DNA from: Streptomyces sp. AC1-42W
Lineage (GTDB): Bacteria > Actinomycetota > Actinomycetes > Streptomycetales > Streptomycetaceae
Assembly: GCF_003248355.1 (NCBI RefSeq)
Contig: NZ_QKWY01000002.1
Span: forward strand, 558,001 to 622,000
DNA length: 64,000 bases
Reading direction: 5' to 3'
Shown: piece after piece, positions 22,868 through 32,278 of the stretch
Position numbering within the stretch: the stretch's first letter is position 1
Layout of the letters: every line of letters begins with the position of its first letter
Notes under the pieces: generated by a model
What the model was told of the DNA's origin: nothing
What the model saw: only the letters and a program-made list of their open reading frames with translations
Database searches by the model: none
Program-made: the position numbers and the translations under genes

Positions 22868-23968
22868 ATGCTTTGGCATGCTATCGCGCCTTCCTACGGT
22901 TATGTGAAGGCCGCGCACGAAATCGTGCGTCATCCGCGACTCGGCAGTGACGCGAAGGTTCTGATCACGTACGTGCAAGGGCTGCCGGAAAGCCGCCTGA
23001 CCGGCATGGCGTTGAGCGATCACGCGAAGAAGCTGGGGATCAAGGGCCGCGCGTACCAGAGGGCCAAGGGCCAGCTCAAGGACGAGGGGTTCGTCCACGA
23101 GTGGCGGCGGCAGGGTGAGGGCGGGCTGTGGGTGACGGACCAGCTGTTCTCCAACGTTTCGCTCTCGGAGGCCGACGCGCGGCTGCTGCGGGACGCGAAC
23201 GCCCAGGTGGCACCGAGTGAGCGGGTACCGACGGGCGGTCAACCGGTTACCCGGTCGGTCGGTGGTTATCCACCAGAGGTGGAAGAAGAACGCGAGGAGA
23301 ACTCTCCCCACCCACCCTCCAAGGCGCAGGCGCCGGAACCGCCGCGGCGACCGGAGCGACCGCAACGACCTCCTGCGGCGGAGCCCGCCGCCCCGGTGCA
23401 GCCAGAAGTCGTAGCGGCCGAGCGCGTGTTGCTGTCGCTGCGGCACGCGAACCCACAACTGCACCTGGGCGTACGCGAGGCGCGCGGCCTCGCCGAATCG
23501 GCGGCGGACTGGCTGCGACGCGGCGTCAAGGCGACGGAGCTGCGGCTCGCGCTGGTGAGTGAACTACCGGCGGATGGGGTTCGTTCGGCGGTAGGGTTCC
23601 TGCGTCATCGGCTCGTACACAAGCTGCCGGAAGAACCGGCGTACGCGCCCGAGGTGCGGCCGTGCGTGCCGTGCGAGGGCGAAGGGCCGGAGCATGTGTT
23701 CCGCCCCCACGCGGACGAGACGTTGTGCGGGCCGTGCGCGCAGAAGGCGGCCTGGGAGAAGCACAACGCGAAGTGGGCGCCTGCGCGGGCGGACGAGAAT
23801 GCCGAGGACGCCGAAGAACCGGAACGCCTTTCCTGGCGGGAGCGGGTCGCGGCGGTCCTGGAGAAGGATTCCGACGAACGGCCGGAGGTACGGCCGTTCG
23901 GCGGTGTGGCGGTTCCACCGCGGACGCGGTGGAGCGAGCAGAGTGGGCGCGGGGGCCTGACGGTCTGA
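22868..23968 (+). CDS. Winged-helix DNA-binding protein with charged linker and Cys pairs
   Basis: 366 residues. The first 110 form a winged helix (VRHPRLGSDAKVLITYVQGL, LSDHAKKLGIKGRAYQRAKG, GLWVTDQLFSN), the pattern of HTH proteins related to plasmid or phage regulation. A Pro/Glu-rich disordered linker spans about 120-185. A helical region and two Cys pairs follow (CVPC and CGPC about 27 apart), a probable zinc site. ATG at 22868 begins the family-like MLWHAIAPSYGYVK. The TetR-like gene follows after 9 bp. DNA binding is likely; targets unknown. Confidence 0.7.
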   Translation: MLWHAIAPSYGYVKAAHEIVRHPRLGSDAKVLITYVQGLPESRLTGMALSDHAKKLGIKGRAYQRAKGQLKDEGFVHEWRRQGEGGLWVTDQLFSNVSLSEADARLLRDANAQVAPSERVPTGGQPVTRSVGGYPPEVEEEREENSPHPPSKAQAPEPPRRPERPQRPPAAEPAAPVQPEVVAAERVLLSLRHANPQLHLGVREARGLAESAADWLRRGVKATELRLALVSELPADGVRSAVGFLRHRLVHKLPEEPAYAPEVRPCVPCEGEGPEHVFRPHADETLCGPCAQKAAWEKHNAKWAPARADENAEDAEEPERLSWRERVAAVLEKDSDERPEVRPFGGVAVPPRTRWSEQSGRGGLTV

Positions 23969-23977
23969 GGAGGACCC

Positions 23978-24652
23978 GTGGTGGATGCCGTGGTGGAACT
24001 TTGGGACGGCGTACGAGCGGTGCGCGACCCCGCGCAGTGCCGCGCGCGACTCATGACGGCCGGGCGGACGTTGTTCGCCGTGTACGGCTACGTACACACC
24101 TCCGTCAAGGACCTGTGCGCTGCCGCGCAGGTGGAAGTACGCGACTTCCAGCGTGAGTTCGAATCGCGCGAGGCGCTGCTCACCGACCTGTACGACGAGG
24201 TCGCGATGGCCGGAATGCAGGCGTCGCAGGCGGAGTTGTCGGCGAAGGGCATGGACACGTGTCCGACCGAGGAGCGGGTGTACCGGCTGTTCGACGCGTA
24301 TGTGAAGGCGGTGACGCGTGAGCCGCACGCGGCGCGGGTGGCGTTCGTGGAGGTGCTGGGCGTCAGCCCGGCGATGGACGAGCACCTGACGATGTGGCGC
24401 TCCGTGTGGACGGAGTTCCTGTCCCACGAGGCGGAGCGCGCCCGGGGGCGCGGGCACGCGGTGGACGGTGACCTGGCGGTCGTCGTGAAGGTGCTCACCC
24501 GTTCGGTGGACGAGCTGCTCGCCCACCACGGACGGCGGCCCCGCCAGATGCCGCCCCGGCTGCTGACCAGCGAGCTGACTCGGCTGTCGATGGCGATGAT
24601 CGGTCCGGCGGAGCCGGGGTCGGTGGGGGCGGTGGGGGGCTCGGCGGGCTGA
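23978..24652 (+). CDS. TetR-family regulator
   Basis: 224 residues starting at a GTG with GAGGAGG just upstream. The N-terminal helices RLMTAGRTLFAVYGYVHTSV and KDLCAAAQVEVRDFQREFES fit a TetR DNA-binding domain, though the recognition helix is less canonical than usual (VRDFQREF in place of the typical xxLYxHF). The rest is helical. It follows the winged-helix gene by 9 bp and probably shares its transcript, an unusual pairing of two DNA-binding proteins. Confidence 0.78.
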   Translation: MVDAVVELWDGVRAVRDPAQCRARLMTAGRTLFAVYGYVHTSVKDLCAAAQVEVRDFQREFESREALLTDLYDEVAMAGMQASQAELSAKGMDTCPTEERVYRLFDAYVKAVTREPHAARVAFVEVLGVSPAMDEHLTMWRSVWTEFLSHEAERARGRGHAVDGDLAVVVKVLTRSVDELLAHHGRRPRQMPPRLLTSELTRLSMAMIGPAEPGSVGAVGGSAG

Positions 24653-24685
24653 GGGCTCGGGGGCCGGTCCGTTTGACAAGGCCGC

Positions 24686-24700
24686 TTGCCGGGTCGGCAA
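24686..24700. promoter_or_regulatory. Short perfect inverted repeat before the XRE-cupin gene
   Basis: TTGCC-gggtc-GGCAA, nine bp before the ATG at 24709 and just downstream of TTGACA (24673-24678). It is a good candidate autoregulatory operator. Confidence 0.55.
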
Positions 24701-24708
24701 ATGGAGTC

Positions 24709-25404
24709 ATGGCGGACAACGGACGGAACGGGTCTGGGCGCGGCGAGGCGGCCTCCGGGGGCGGGGCGGCCTCCGGGGGCGGTGCGATGCGGGGCGACGA
24801 GCTGACGGCCGTCCTGACGGGCGTCGGGCCCCGGCTGCGGGCCCTGCGCACCGAGCGCGGGACGACGCTGACGCAGCTCAGCGAGCTGACCGGGATCTCC
24901 CTGAGCACCCTCTCCCGCCTGGAATCGGGCGGCCGCAGGCCCACGCTCGAACTGCTGCTGCCGCTGGCCAAGGCGTACGGGGTCCAGCTGGACGAACTCG
25001 TCGGCGCGCCGGAGACGGGTGACCCACGGGTCACGTTCCGCCCGTTCAAGCGCCACGGGATGACCTTCGTGCCGCTCACCCGGCACCTGGGCGGCGTCAA
25101 CGCGTACAAGCAGGTCATGCCGGGTGCGACCGACCCCTCCAGCCCGTCCGGCCCCGTCGAGCAACGGGTGCACGAGGGCTACGAGTGGCTGTACGTCCTC
25201 TCCGGCCGGCTCCGCCTGGTCCTGGGCGACCACGACCTGGTCCTCACGGCGGGCGAAGCGGCCGAGTTCGACACCCACACCCCCCACTGGTGGGGCCCGG
25301 CGGGCCCGGAACCAGTGGAGTTCCTGAGCCTGTTCGGCCCCCAGGGCGAGCGGATGCACGTACGCGCAAAACCGGGCCGGGGCCCGGGCGCGGGGGAGGC
25401 GTGA
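24709..25404 (+). CDS. XRE-cupin transcriptional regulator
   Basis: 231 residues: a Gly-rich tail, an Xre helix-turn-helix (TLTQLSELTGISLSTLSRLE, residues 58-77) and a cupin sensor domain (EGYEWLYVLSGRLRLVLGDH, then LTAGEAAEFDTHTPHWWGPA). This two-domain class senses small molecules and often controls an adjacent efflux or metabolic gene; none is beside it here. ATG at 24709 is favoured over a TTG at 24673, which lies in the likely -35. A short palindrome precedes it. Confidence 0.9.
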   Translation: MADNGRNGSGRGEAASGGGAASGGGAMRGDELTAVLTGVGPRLRALRTERGTTLTQLSELTGISLSTLSRLESGGRRPTLELLLPLAKAYGVQLDELVGAPETGDPRVTFRPFKRHGMTFVPLTRHLGGVNAYKQVMPGATDPSSPSGPVEQRVHEGYEWLYVLSGRLRLVLGDHDLVLTAGEAAEFDTHTPHWWGPAGPEPVEFLSLFGPQGERMHVRAKPGRGPGAGEA

Positions 25405-25524
25405 GCCGGATGTTGGTTCGGGGGGTGAGGGGGACGCGTGGCGTTGACTGGGTAGGGCTCGGCCGAGGTCCGCGTCGCATGGGCTCGGGTCGGCATCCTG
25501 TTGCGCGTGCCTATCGCTTGACGC

Positions 25525-25556
25525 GCTGGGGCCTTGGCGGCTGCCAAGGCCCCAGC
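25525..25556. terminator. Bidirectional hairpin terminator
   Basis: Perfect 14-bp stem GCTGGGGCCTTGGC / GCCAAGGCCCCAGC with loop GGCT. It lies between two convergent genes, the XRE-cupin regulator and the lipoprotein at 25596, with no U-tract, as is common in Streptomyces. The flanks 25405-25595 hold nothing else recognisable. Confidence 0.85.
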
Positions 25557-25595
25557 ACCCTTGGCCTGAGTCCGGCTGCGAAGAGCCTGGTCAGG

Positions 25596-26108
25596 TCAGC
25601 GGTTGCAAGGCAGTTGGTTGTTCACCCACTGCCTGCTGACGATCTTTCCGCGGGACGTGATGTATTCGCCGGGCTTGAGAGGCAATTTCGGTCGCATCGA
25701 CTGGTCCACCCAGTCCTCTCTGGAAGAGGTGGGATCACCGTCGGCAGTCTCTTCTTCTGCTGCGACGTAGAAGCCCTGGGGAAGCGCCGTTCGGAGGCGT
25801 AGCTTCTCCGTCCCGAAGCTGCTGGATGTTCCGACCGAGAAGACGCCTCTCTCCACTTCCTGAGAGACGGGCTTCTTGGCGCTCCACAGTGTTTTGAAAT
25901 CCAGTTCGTCGCCATGCGTCTGCTCCACGGTGACTCGCGCTCCAGTCACCTTGTCTCCTGGGCAGAGAGGGTAGGCGATCACGACGTTCCCCGAGCCGTC
26001 CCAGCGGTATCCGAATCTCACCGAACTCGGGCCGGGGCCCTGGCACGAACTCATGGTCGCGACGACAAGCAGGGCGCCGATGGCTGATATGCCCGGCCGT
26101 TTCAGCAC
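25596..26108 (-). CDS. Lipoprotein overlapping the RHS gene, candidate immunity protein
   Basis: 170 residues starting at a GTG that overlaps the RHS stop (26102-26108). The first 20 residues are a lipoprotein signal (VLKRPGISAIGALLVVATMS) with Cys directly after SS, so the mature protein is anchored to the outer face of the membrane. The body is beta-rich with no known domain (RFGYRWDGSGNVVIAYPLCP, KLPLKPGEYITSRGK). Its translational coupling to a secreted metallopeptidase-tipped RHS protein and its extracytoplasmic location fit a cognate immunity protein that protects the producer's cell surface. This is inference. Confidence 0.7.
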   Translation of the reverse strand: MLKRPGISAIGALLVVATMSSCQGPGPSSVRFGYRWDGSGNVVIAYPLCPGDKVTGARVTVEQTHGDELDFKTLWSAKKPVSQEVERGVFSVGTSSSFGTEKLRLRTALPQGFYVAAEEETADGDPTSSREDWVDQSMRPKLPLKPGEYITSRGKIVSRQWVNNQLPCNR

Positions 26109-29100
26109 TTGTATCCACCCTTCTTCAGGCCGGCCTCGATCTCGTACGAGTTGTGACAGGGGTTGATTCCCTGCCCGAAGATGCCGAAGTACTGGGGGAT
26201 GTAGAAGAAGCCGTTTTCGTTCCACTGCTTCGTGTGAACCCGCTCATGCTCCAGCCTCTTCTGCGTAACGTATGCTTTATCCTTACCGGTCACGTATGTG
26301 CCGCCCACGTTGGTGCCGCCTCGCCCGTACATGGGCTGAGCTGTCTGGCAAACCGTCAGGCCCTTGTTTTCTTGGCATTCTGCCCCAGCCACAAGCGCTA
26401 GAACTTCGTAGGTTTCGCCGGCAATGCGGCTTTCGAACCTGGCGACAGCCTGCGACATGCTATTGATCTTTTCTTTTCCAGCTCCGAAATCACCCTTGAG
26501 GATGCTGACAAGGACGCCATCTCGTCGCCGCCGCTCTGCTTGTGCTCTGGCCCGGGCTGCTGCCTCAGCCTTCTTCCTTGCCGCAGCCGCTGCCTTGGCG
26601 TCGTAGTGGAAGACCTTGTAGTTGCGGGGGTTCGCCCGGTAGGCCCGGTAGCGGAGGTCGAACCAGCTCCTGGGGGTGAAGTGCCAGACCCACTTGCCGC
26701 TCTTGTAGGTGTAGCCGGAGTATCCGCCCCGGTCCTCAGACCATCGGTCGTCGTTGTAGCTCGCGCCGCCGGCGGGGCCGTCGGGGCGGAGGCCGTCGGG
26801 GTCGGACTTGGTGAGCGGGTTGTTGTGGGCGTAGCTGTAGGCGTTCATCTGCGCGGGTTCCGCTGTGTCGATGATGGGGTCGACGCTGAGGAAGCGGCCG
26901 AGAACGGGGTCGTACTCGCGGGCGCCCAGGTGGGTGAGGCCGGTGGGGTCGTTGGTTCCGCCGACGAAGCCGTGGTTCCCGAAGGCCGCTGACTGCTGGG
27001 ACCTGAGCTGCCCGAAGGGGAGTTGCTTTCTTCGGGTGATGGCGAGGGTTCCGGCGGCGACGGCGGTCATCGCGGTGCCCTGGTGGTCGTTGATCAGGTA
27101 GGAGATGGTGCTGCCGGTGCGGACGGCGACGGTTTCGCCGTTGTGGGTGTAGTAGCGGGTGGCGGTCTTGGTGCCGTTCGCGGCGACGTTGAGCTGGTCG
27201 CCGTTGGGCAGCGTCAGGATGCTTGATCCGTCGGCATTCCTGGTGATGAAACGGTTGCCGTCCGCGTCGTACAGGTAGCTGCTGGTCTTGCCGCTCTCGG
27301 CGAGGGCGGCAAGGTGACCTTCCGCGTCCCAGGTCAGGTTCTGGGCGGTGGCGCCGATGGTGCGCTTGGTGGTGTTGCCGGCCTCGTCGTACTCGAAGGT
27401 GCTGGTGCGTCCGTTGTCGGGCCCGCCGGCGACGGTGGCCTGCTGCACCCCGTGCGGCAGACCCGTGCCGGGCGCGGGGTGGGTGTAGGTGGTGGTCGCG
27501 TCCGCGCCCGCCGTCGTGGTGGCGTGGTCGGTCAGCTTCGTACGGTTGCCCAGCGTGTCATAGCCGAAGCTCTGCCAGTAGGCGTCCGGTCCACCGACGG
27601 TGGTCTTCGAAGGGGCGGTTGAGCAGTCCGTCTTCGCGGTCCACGCCTCGGTGAGCCGGCCCAGGACATCGTTGGTGAAGCACTGGGTGTCCGTGGACTT
27701 CTGCGCGTCCTGCCCGCTGACCGAGGTCACCCCGGTGACGTTACCGGAGGGGTCGTACGCGTACGAGGTGTCGTCCACGCGCTGGGGGGCGAGATCCCGG
27801 TCCGTGATCTGCTGCGTGACGCGGCCGGTGTGCTCGTCGTAGACCTGGGTCCGGTAGACCTTCTTGCCCACGGCGGCACCGAACTCAAGGCGCTGCGAGC
27901 GGGAGTACACGTCGTAGGAGGTGTTGGACACCAGCGCGCCGGGTGCGCCGCTGGTCCGGAAGGGCAGATCGTCGCTGTTGTAGTTGGTGGTGACCCGCTC
28001 GGCGGCGATGTTGCCGATCGCGGGGTTCCGGGTCCAGAGCGTGGCTCCGGTTTCGGGGCTGTATCCGTAGGTCCAGGTGTACGTCCCGGCGAGGCCCATG
28101 GCTGCGGAAGGGATGGTGGTCGTGGTCGAGGTGGGCTGGTAGCGGTCGTTGAACGCGTCGGTCGCCGTCGTGTACGCGGCGCCGTCCACGTAACGGGTAC
28201 TGCTCGTGAGCTGCCCCTTCGCCAGCGTGTCGTAGGTCCACTTGGCCAGGACGGTGCTGCCCTTCTTCACGGCGGTCTTGCGGCCGAGCTCGTCGTACTG
28301 AGTGGTCAAAGTGACATTGCGGGCATCGGTGACCGCGGTGATGCGGCCCTCGGCGTCGTAGGTGTTGCGTGCCACGCCCTGGTCGGGATCGTCGATCACC
28401 GTCTTCTGGCCGCGGCTGTCGAAGGTGTACTTCCAGGTGTTTCCGGCCGGGTCGGTGACCGACTTCGGCTCGTCGTACTTGCCGTAGGCGTACGTCGTCT
28501 TCTGCGAAGTGGTACGGGCCGCGTCGGTGTACTCCAGCAACGAGGTCGTACGGCCGCGGGCGTCGGTCACGGCGGTCGAGGCGGTGCCGCCCTTCGGGGG
28601 GATCACCGTGGTGCGGTCGCCCTCGTACACCTTCTTCGTACGCCACTGCTCGTCGCCGTACTTCAGCGACAGGGCGTCGGTGACCCGGCCCGTGCCGTCG
28701 TACAGATTCTGCGTGGCCGCCGGGACCTTGTTGACCGTTGTGGACTGAAGAGTGGCAGACGGAAGGCCGGACGCGTAGTAGGCGGCGAAGGACTGCCAGG
28801 CCCAGCCGCGGGTGTCGTACATCGTCTCGGTCACGATGCGGTCCTGGGTGCCCGTGGCAGGGGCCTGCGTCTGGCGCTCGCGCAGGAGACCGTCGTAGAT
28901 CTGGTAGGTGGTCCGGTAGTCGCCGTTCTGCTTGAGCGTCTTGGTGGCGACGGCGTTGGCGGCGGTACGGGAGATGGTGTAGGCGTACTCGACCGACGGC
29001 TTGTCGGCGTGGTCGGCCTTGGCCCAGCCCGGCTGCCACACCTTCAGCAGACGGCCGAGACCGTCGTACGTCGCATCGGTCCGCTTGCCGTTGGCGTCCA

Positions 29101-32100
29101 CTTCCGCGACAGCGACGCCGCGGGCGGGGTCGTACGACGTGGTGGTCTCGTGCTGGGCCGCGTTGGTCACCTTCACCGAGGTCGGTGCCTCGGTCGTGCT
29201 GGGTGTGTACGCGGTGGTCGTGGTGTTCTGCAGCGCGTCGGTCGCGGTCAACTCGCGACCGTGCTGGTCATAGGTGTGGGTGGCGGTCGTGAGGTACCCG
29301 GTGCCCTCGGCGTCCTGTTCGTCCAGCCGGGTCACGTCACCCTTGACGGGGGCGGTCGAAAGGCTGGTCGCACCGTCGTAGTAGTTCCGCTGGGCCGAGA
29401 TCAGGTCCGTAGGCAGGTCGGGGGGAGTCCCACAGGCCTTGGCGACGGTCTTGGCCTCGGAGACGAGGCCCAGGATGTTCTTGGCCGTGTTGCGGGCGTA
29501 GGTCGTGGTGGTACAGCGCTCGTCGCCGGACTTCGAGGTGTCCCCGAGCTCCGATTCGGTCAGGATCTGGCCGACCGTGTCGAAGGTCCGCTCGATCCGG
29601 GTGGTGCGCCAGTCCTCGCCCACCGCGGTGCGCGTCTCCTGGTTCCCGGCGGATGTGGCGTACGCCTTGCGCGCGGGCAGCCCTTCGGAGCGGGTCTCGG
29701 TGGCCGTCGCGGCGGAGATCCAAGGTTCGTAGCTGGTGGTGGTCTCCAGCTTGCCTCCGACACCGTTGTAGGTCGCCTCTTCGCGGGTCATGCCTGCGAA
29801 GGCTTCCTTGTCAGTGATAGCGGTGCCCTTGTGGTCCTTGACAGCCGCCCCGTCGATGCCCCTGAAGTAGCGGTACTCCTTCAGCGTCTGCTTGTCGGGA
29901 GCCGCTCCGGTGCGGACCTGGACGCGGCCGTAGCCCTTGCGATCGCTGTAGGTGAGGTGCTTGGCCGTGGTGAACTCGTCGTCCTTGGACTTCGCCCAGG
30001 CCATGCCGTCCAGGTAGCTGTAGTCGGTCTCCTTGACCGGCGCTCCGCCCGTGTTGTCGGACTCCAGGATCTGCGTCACGACATACGAGTGGAACCAGTC
30101 CAGGTAGGGCTCGTAGTTCGCGGCGGGTGCGTCGGGCGGCGACCACTTCACCGGGTAGCAGCGCCGCTTGTTGTTCTCGGGGGTGGGTACGTCCCCCGCC
30201 TTGCAGTCGGTCGGCGAATAGGTGATGCCGAGGGTGCTGCCCGATTCCGTGCTGATGCCGTAGACGCGGTAGCGCCACATCGCCGGCACGGGGTCGGGGT
30301 CTCCGCCGGTCGTGGCGCCTTCGACGCGGTTCGGCAGCGTATGGCCCTTGAAGGTCACGGGGGGCAGTTCGACGTCGCCTGTGCCCGTGTGTCCGGTACG
30401 GGTGATGGAAGCCAGCCACAGGGCCGGGTCGCTGCCGTCACCGGTGCTCGGGAACTGATGAGTAAGGGCCCAGGTGTCGACCGGCTTGTACGTGCCGCCG
30501 GTGAGCACCGAGGTGTCGATCTTGGTGATGCGGTTACGGCTCCAGAAGGACGGCGAGTACCGGTCCTTGCACTCGGTGCCCGAGGCGCAGTAGCGGTCGA
30601 ACGGGACATCGGGCCAGTTCTTCGCGTGCGCCTTGTCGAAGGTGCTGCAGTCGCTCAGACAGCGAGGCGATAGGGTGAAGTCAACCTTGGCCGCGGGCTT
30701 CGCGTAGAAGTTGTCGGAGCGCAGACCGTACTCGATGCGCTTGAGGGAGCCGCCGCGGTCGTAGACAGTGGCGGTGGAGCCACCGGTCGACGGGTTGACG
30801 TTCCGGCCGTAGTAGTTGGATTCCTTGTCCCAGTAGTACGTCATGGCGTCGCCGTGCCGGTCGATGACGGCGTCGAGGTTCCAGCGCCATGCCTGCTGGC
30901 ACCATGAGTCCTTGAAGGCGGTGGCGTGGCACGGCTCGCCGGACTGGTTTCCGTAGACGGGCACGGTCCAGGTCGACTTCGTCTCGTCCTTGCCGGTGGC
31001 CCAGCCGTTGGGGCGGTTGTAACCGAAGTAGTAGCGGGTTCCGTCAGGGGTCGTGACGCGCCAGTACTCCCCGTCGTTGTCGCCGTTCTTCAGATCGGTG
31101 TTGGTGAGCTTGACGACCTTCGTGCCGTCGTCGCTCTCCAGGTGCCACTCGCCCGATTCCGTGTCCTTGACCAAAACGTTGGACTGGCCGCCGAGATTGA
31201 TCACGGCGTTGTCCTTCTTCCAGCACAGGTCACCGACCTTGGCGGTGGTGTTGCTGTTCTTCGTGTCGTCCGTGCACGAGATGTACTGGCGCTCGATGTA
31301 CCCCGGCTCCATCGACCAGCCGTCGCCGATGTTGTTGGCCTGGTTGTTCGTGGAGGCGGTACGCCCGTCAATTGACTGCGATGAGTAGGCGAGTTTCAGG
31401 TCCGGCGCTGTCTCACCAGGCACGTCCGGGACGGTGATGGGGTAGTTCCATGAGAACGCGCCGTTCGATCCGCCGGCCACCCAGGAAGCGGACGGGGAGA
31501 GGGAAGTCGCCTTGAAGTTGCCCGAAGGCCCTGACTCCGCTGCGGTCGCGGCGAGGAGTACGGTCCCCTGGGCCACCGACAGGTTCTGGCCGGACGCCGC
31601 CACAGGCGCGGTCGGCGCTGGGGCCAGCGTGGCGGGTGCGGGGGCCGGAAGCTCCACCCGGGTGCTCAGGGAGCCGACCTTGACGTCATTGTCCGTGGGC
31701 AGCGTGCGCCCGACGGCACACCCCTTCTTGCCAGGGGTGGTGACGGCACAGACGGGCAGTTCGCGCAGGGTCAGGCGGGAAGCCCAGTCGCCGCCGTACG
31801 CGTTGCGGAAGCCGGAGTAGTCGACCTGGACGTCAATGGCGCCCTTGGTGCCTTCGGCGGGCCTGAGCGCGAGCACGATCCCGTCGACGCCCAGATCCTG
31901 CGTGGCCGCGCGGTCGAGTACCTGGACCTGGACCGAGTCCGGTCCCGTCCCACTCGACCGCCGCTCCTTGCCCGAAGTGCGCGCCAGGCGTACGGGCAGT
32001 TCACCGGTTCCGAGAGCATCGGCCCCGGAGAGCCTGGCGGTCGCGGTGCCAGACTTCGGCCAGGTGACCTTCGGCTTCTTCCACTGATGCCGAAGCGTCT

Positions 32101-32278
32101 CATCGTGTATCGAAGCGGGCTGCTTCTTGACTTCGGACGTCGGCACGGGATCGCTCTCCCGTAGCTTCTCCAGGTGCAGTTCGGCTGCTGCCACGACAGG
32201 CCCGGACAGCAGACTTGCAAAGAGAAACCCGACCAGCGCGACGGCTATCAGCCGTGTCCGCTGCGCTATGCGTCTCAT
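26102..32278 (-). CDS. Secreted RHS/YD-repeat protein with C-terminal zinc-metallopeptidase-like domain
   Basis: 2058 residues. A Sec signal (MRRIAQRTRLIAVALVGFLF) leads. Residues 250-900 resemble the N-terminal beta-barrel of insecticidal-toxin-like RHS proteins (LKLAYSSQSIDGR, NIGDGWSME). Many YD repeats follow (YDGLGRL, YDARGR-like, YDADGNRF), then the conserved RHS core end (GAREYDPVLGRFLSVDP, NAYSYAHNNPLTKSDPDG). After a Lys/Ala/Arg coiled linker (AAAARKKAEAAARARAQAER) the unique tip has LEHERVHTKQW, an HExxH zinc motif at 2011-2015, with a possible third ligand in SYEIEAG. The start at 32302 would add eight residues. It is a polymorphic-toxin layout. The overlapping lipoprotein may be immunity. 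Confidence 0.9.
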   Translation of the reverse strand: MRRIAQRTRLIAVALVGFLFASLLSGPVVAAAELHLEKLRESDPVPTSEVKKQPASIHDETLRHQWKKPKVTWPKSGTATARLSGADALGTGELPVRLARTSGKERRSSGTGPDSVQVQVLDRAATQDLGVDGIVLALRPAEGTKGAIDVQVDYSGFRNAYGGDWASRLTLRELPVCAVTTPGKKGCAVGRTLPTDNDVKVGSLSTRVELPAPAPATLAPAPTAPVAASGQNLSVAQGTVLLAATAAESGPSGNFKATSLSPSASWVAGGSNGAFSWNYPITVPDVPGETAPDLKLAYSSQSIDGRTASTNNQANNIGDGWSMEPGYIERQYISCTDDTKNSNTTAKVGDLCWKKDNAVINLGGQSNVLVKDTESGEWHLESDDGTKVVKLTNTDLKNGDNDGEYWRVTTPDGTRYYFGYNRPNGWATGKDETKSTWTVPVYGNQSGEPCHATAFKDSWCQQAWRWNLDAVIDRHGDAMTYYWDKESNYYGRNVNPSTGGSTATVYDRGGSLKRIEYGLRSDNFYAKPAAKVDFTLSPRCLSDCSTFDKAHAKNWPDVPFDRYCASGTECKDRYSPSFWSRNRITKIDTSVLTGGTYKPVDTWALTHQFPSTGDGSDPALWLASITRTGHTGTGDVELPPVTFKGHTLPNRVEGATTGGDPDPVPAMWRYRVYGISTESGSTLGITYSPTDCKAGDVPTPENNKRRCYPVKWSPPDAPAANYEPYLDWFHSYVVTQILESDNTGGAPVKETDYSYLDGMAWAKSKDDEFTTAKHLTYSDRKGYGRVQVRTGAAPDKQTLKEYRYFRGIDGAAVKDHKGTAITDKEAFAGMTREEATYNGVGGKLETTTSYEPWISAATATETRSEGLPARKAYATSAGNQETRTAVGEDWRTTRIERTFDTVGQILTESELGDTSKSGDERCTTTTYARNTAKNILGLVSEAKTVAKACGTPPDLPTDLISAQRNYYDGATSLSTAPVKGDVTRLDEQDAEGTGYLTTATHTYDQHGRELTATDALQNTTTTAYTPSTTEAPTSVKVTNAAQHETTTSYDPARGVAVAEVDANGKRTDATYDGLGRLLKVWQPGWAKADHADKPSVEYAYTISRTAANAVATKTLKQNGDYRTTYQIYDGLLRERQTQAPATGTQDRIVTETMYDTRGWAWQSFAAYYASGLPSATLQSTTVNKVPAATQNLYDGTGRVTDALSLKYGDEQWRTKKVYEGDRTTVIPPKGGTASTAVTDARGRTTSLLEYTDAARTTSQKTTYAYGKYDEPKSVTDPAGNTWKYTFDSRGQKTVIDDPDQGVARNTYDAEGRITAVTDARNVTLTTQYDELGRKTAVKKGSTVLAKWTYDTLAKGQLTSSTRYVDGAAYTTATDAFNDRYQPTSTTTTIPSAAMGLAGTYTWTYGYSPETGATLWTRNPAIGNIAAERVTTNYNSDDLPFRTSGAPGALVSNTSYDVYSRSQRLEFGAAVGKKVYRTQVYDEHTGRVTQQITDRDLAPQRVDDTSYAYDPSGNVTGVTSVSGQDAQKSTDTQCFTNDVLGRLTEAWTAKTDCSTAPSKTTVGGPDAYWQSFGYDTLGNRTKLTDHATTTAGADATTTYTHPAPGTGLPHGVQQATVAGGPDNGRTSTFEYDEAGNTTKRTIGATAQNLTWDAEGHLAALAESGKTSSYLYDADGNRFITRNADGSSILTLPNGDQLNVAANGTKTATRYYTHNGETVAVRTGSTISYLINDHQGTAMTAVAAGTLAITRRKQLPFGQLRSQQSAAFGNHGFVGGTNDPTGLTHLGAREYDPVLGRFLSVDPIIDTAEPAQMNAYSYAHNNPLTKSDPDGLRPDGPAGGASYNDDRWSEDRGGYSGYTYKSGKWVWHFTPRSWFDLRYRAYRANPRNYKVFHYDAKAAAAARKKAEAAARARAQAERRRRDGVLVSILKGDFGAGKEKINSMSQAVARFESRIAGETYEVLALVAGAECQENKGLTVCQTAQPMYGRGGTNVGGTYVTGKDKAYVTQKRLEHERVHTKQWNENGFFYIPQYFGIFGQGINPCHNSYEIEAGLKKGGYKC

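Noticed and set aside
27830..30673. 947-codon open frame on the plus strand opposite the RHS gene
   Set aside because: Antisense shadow caused by GC-rich codon bias; no start signal or family, and it lies wholly inside the RHS coding region.
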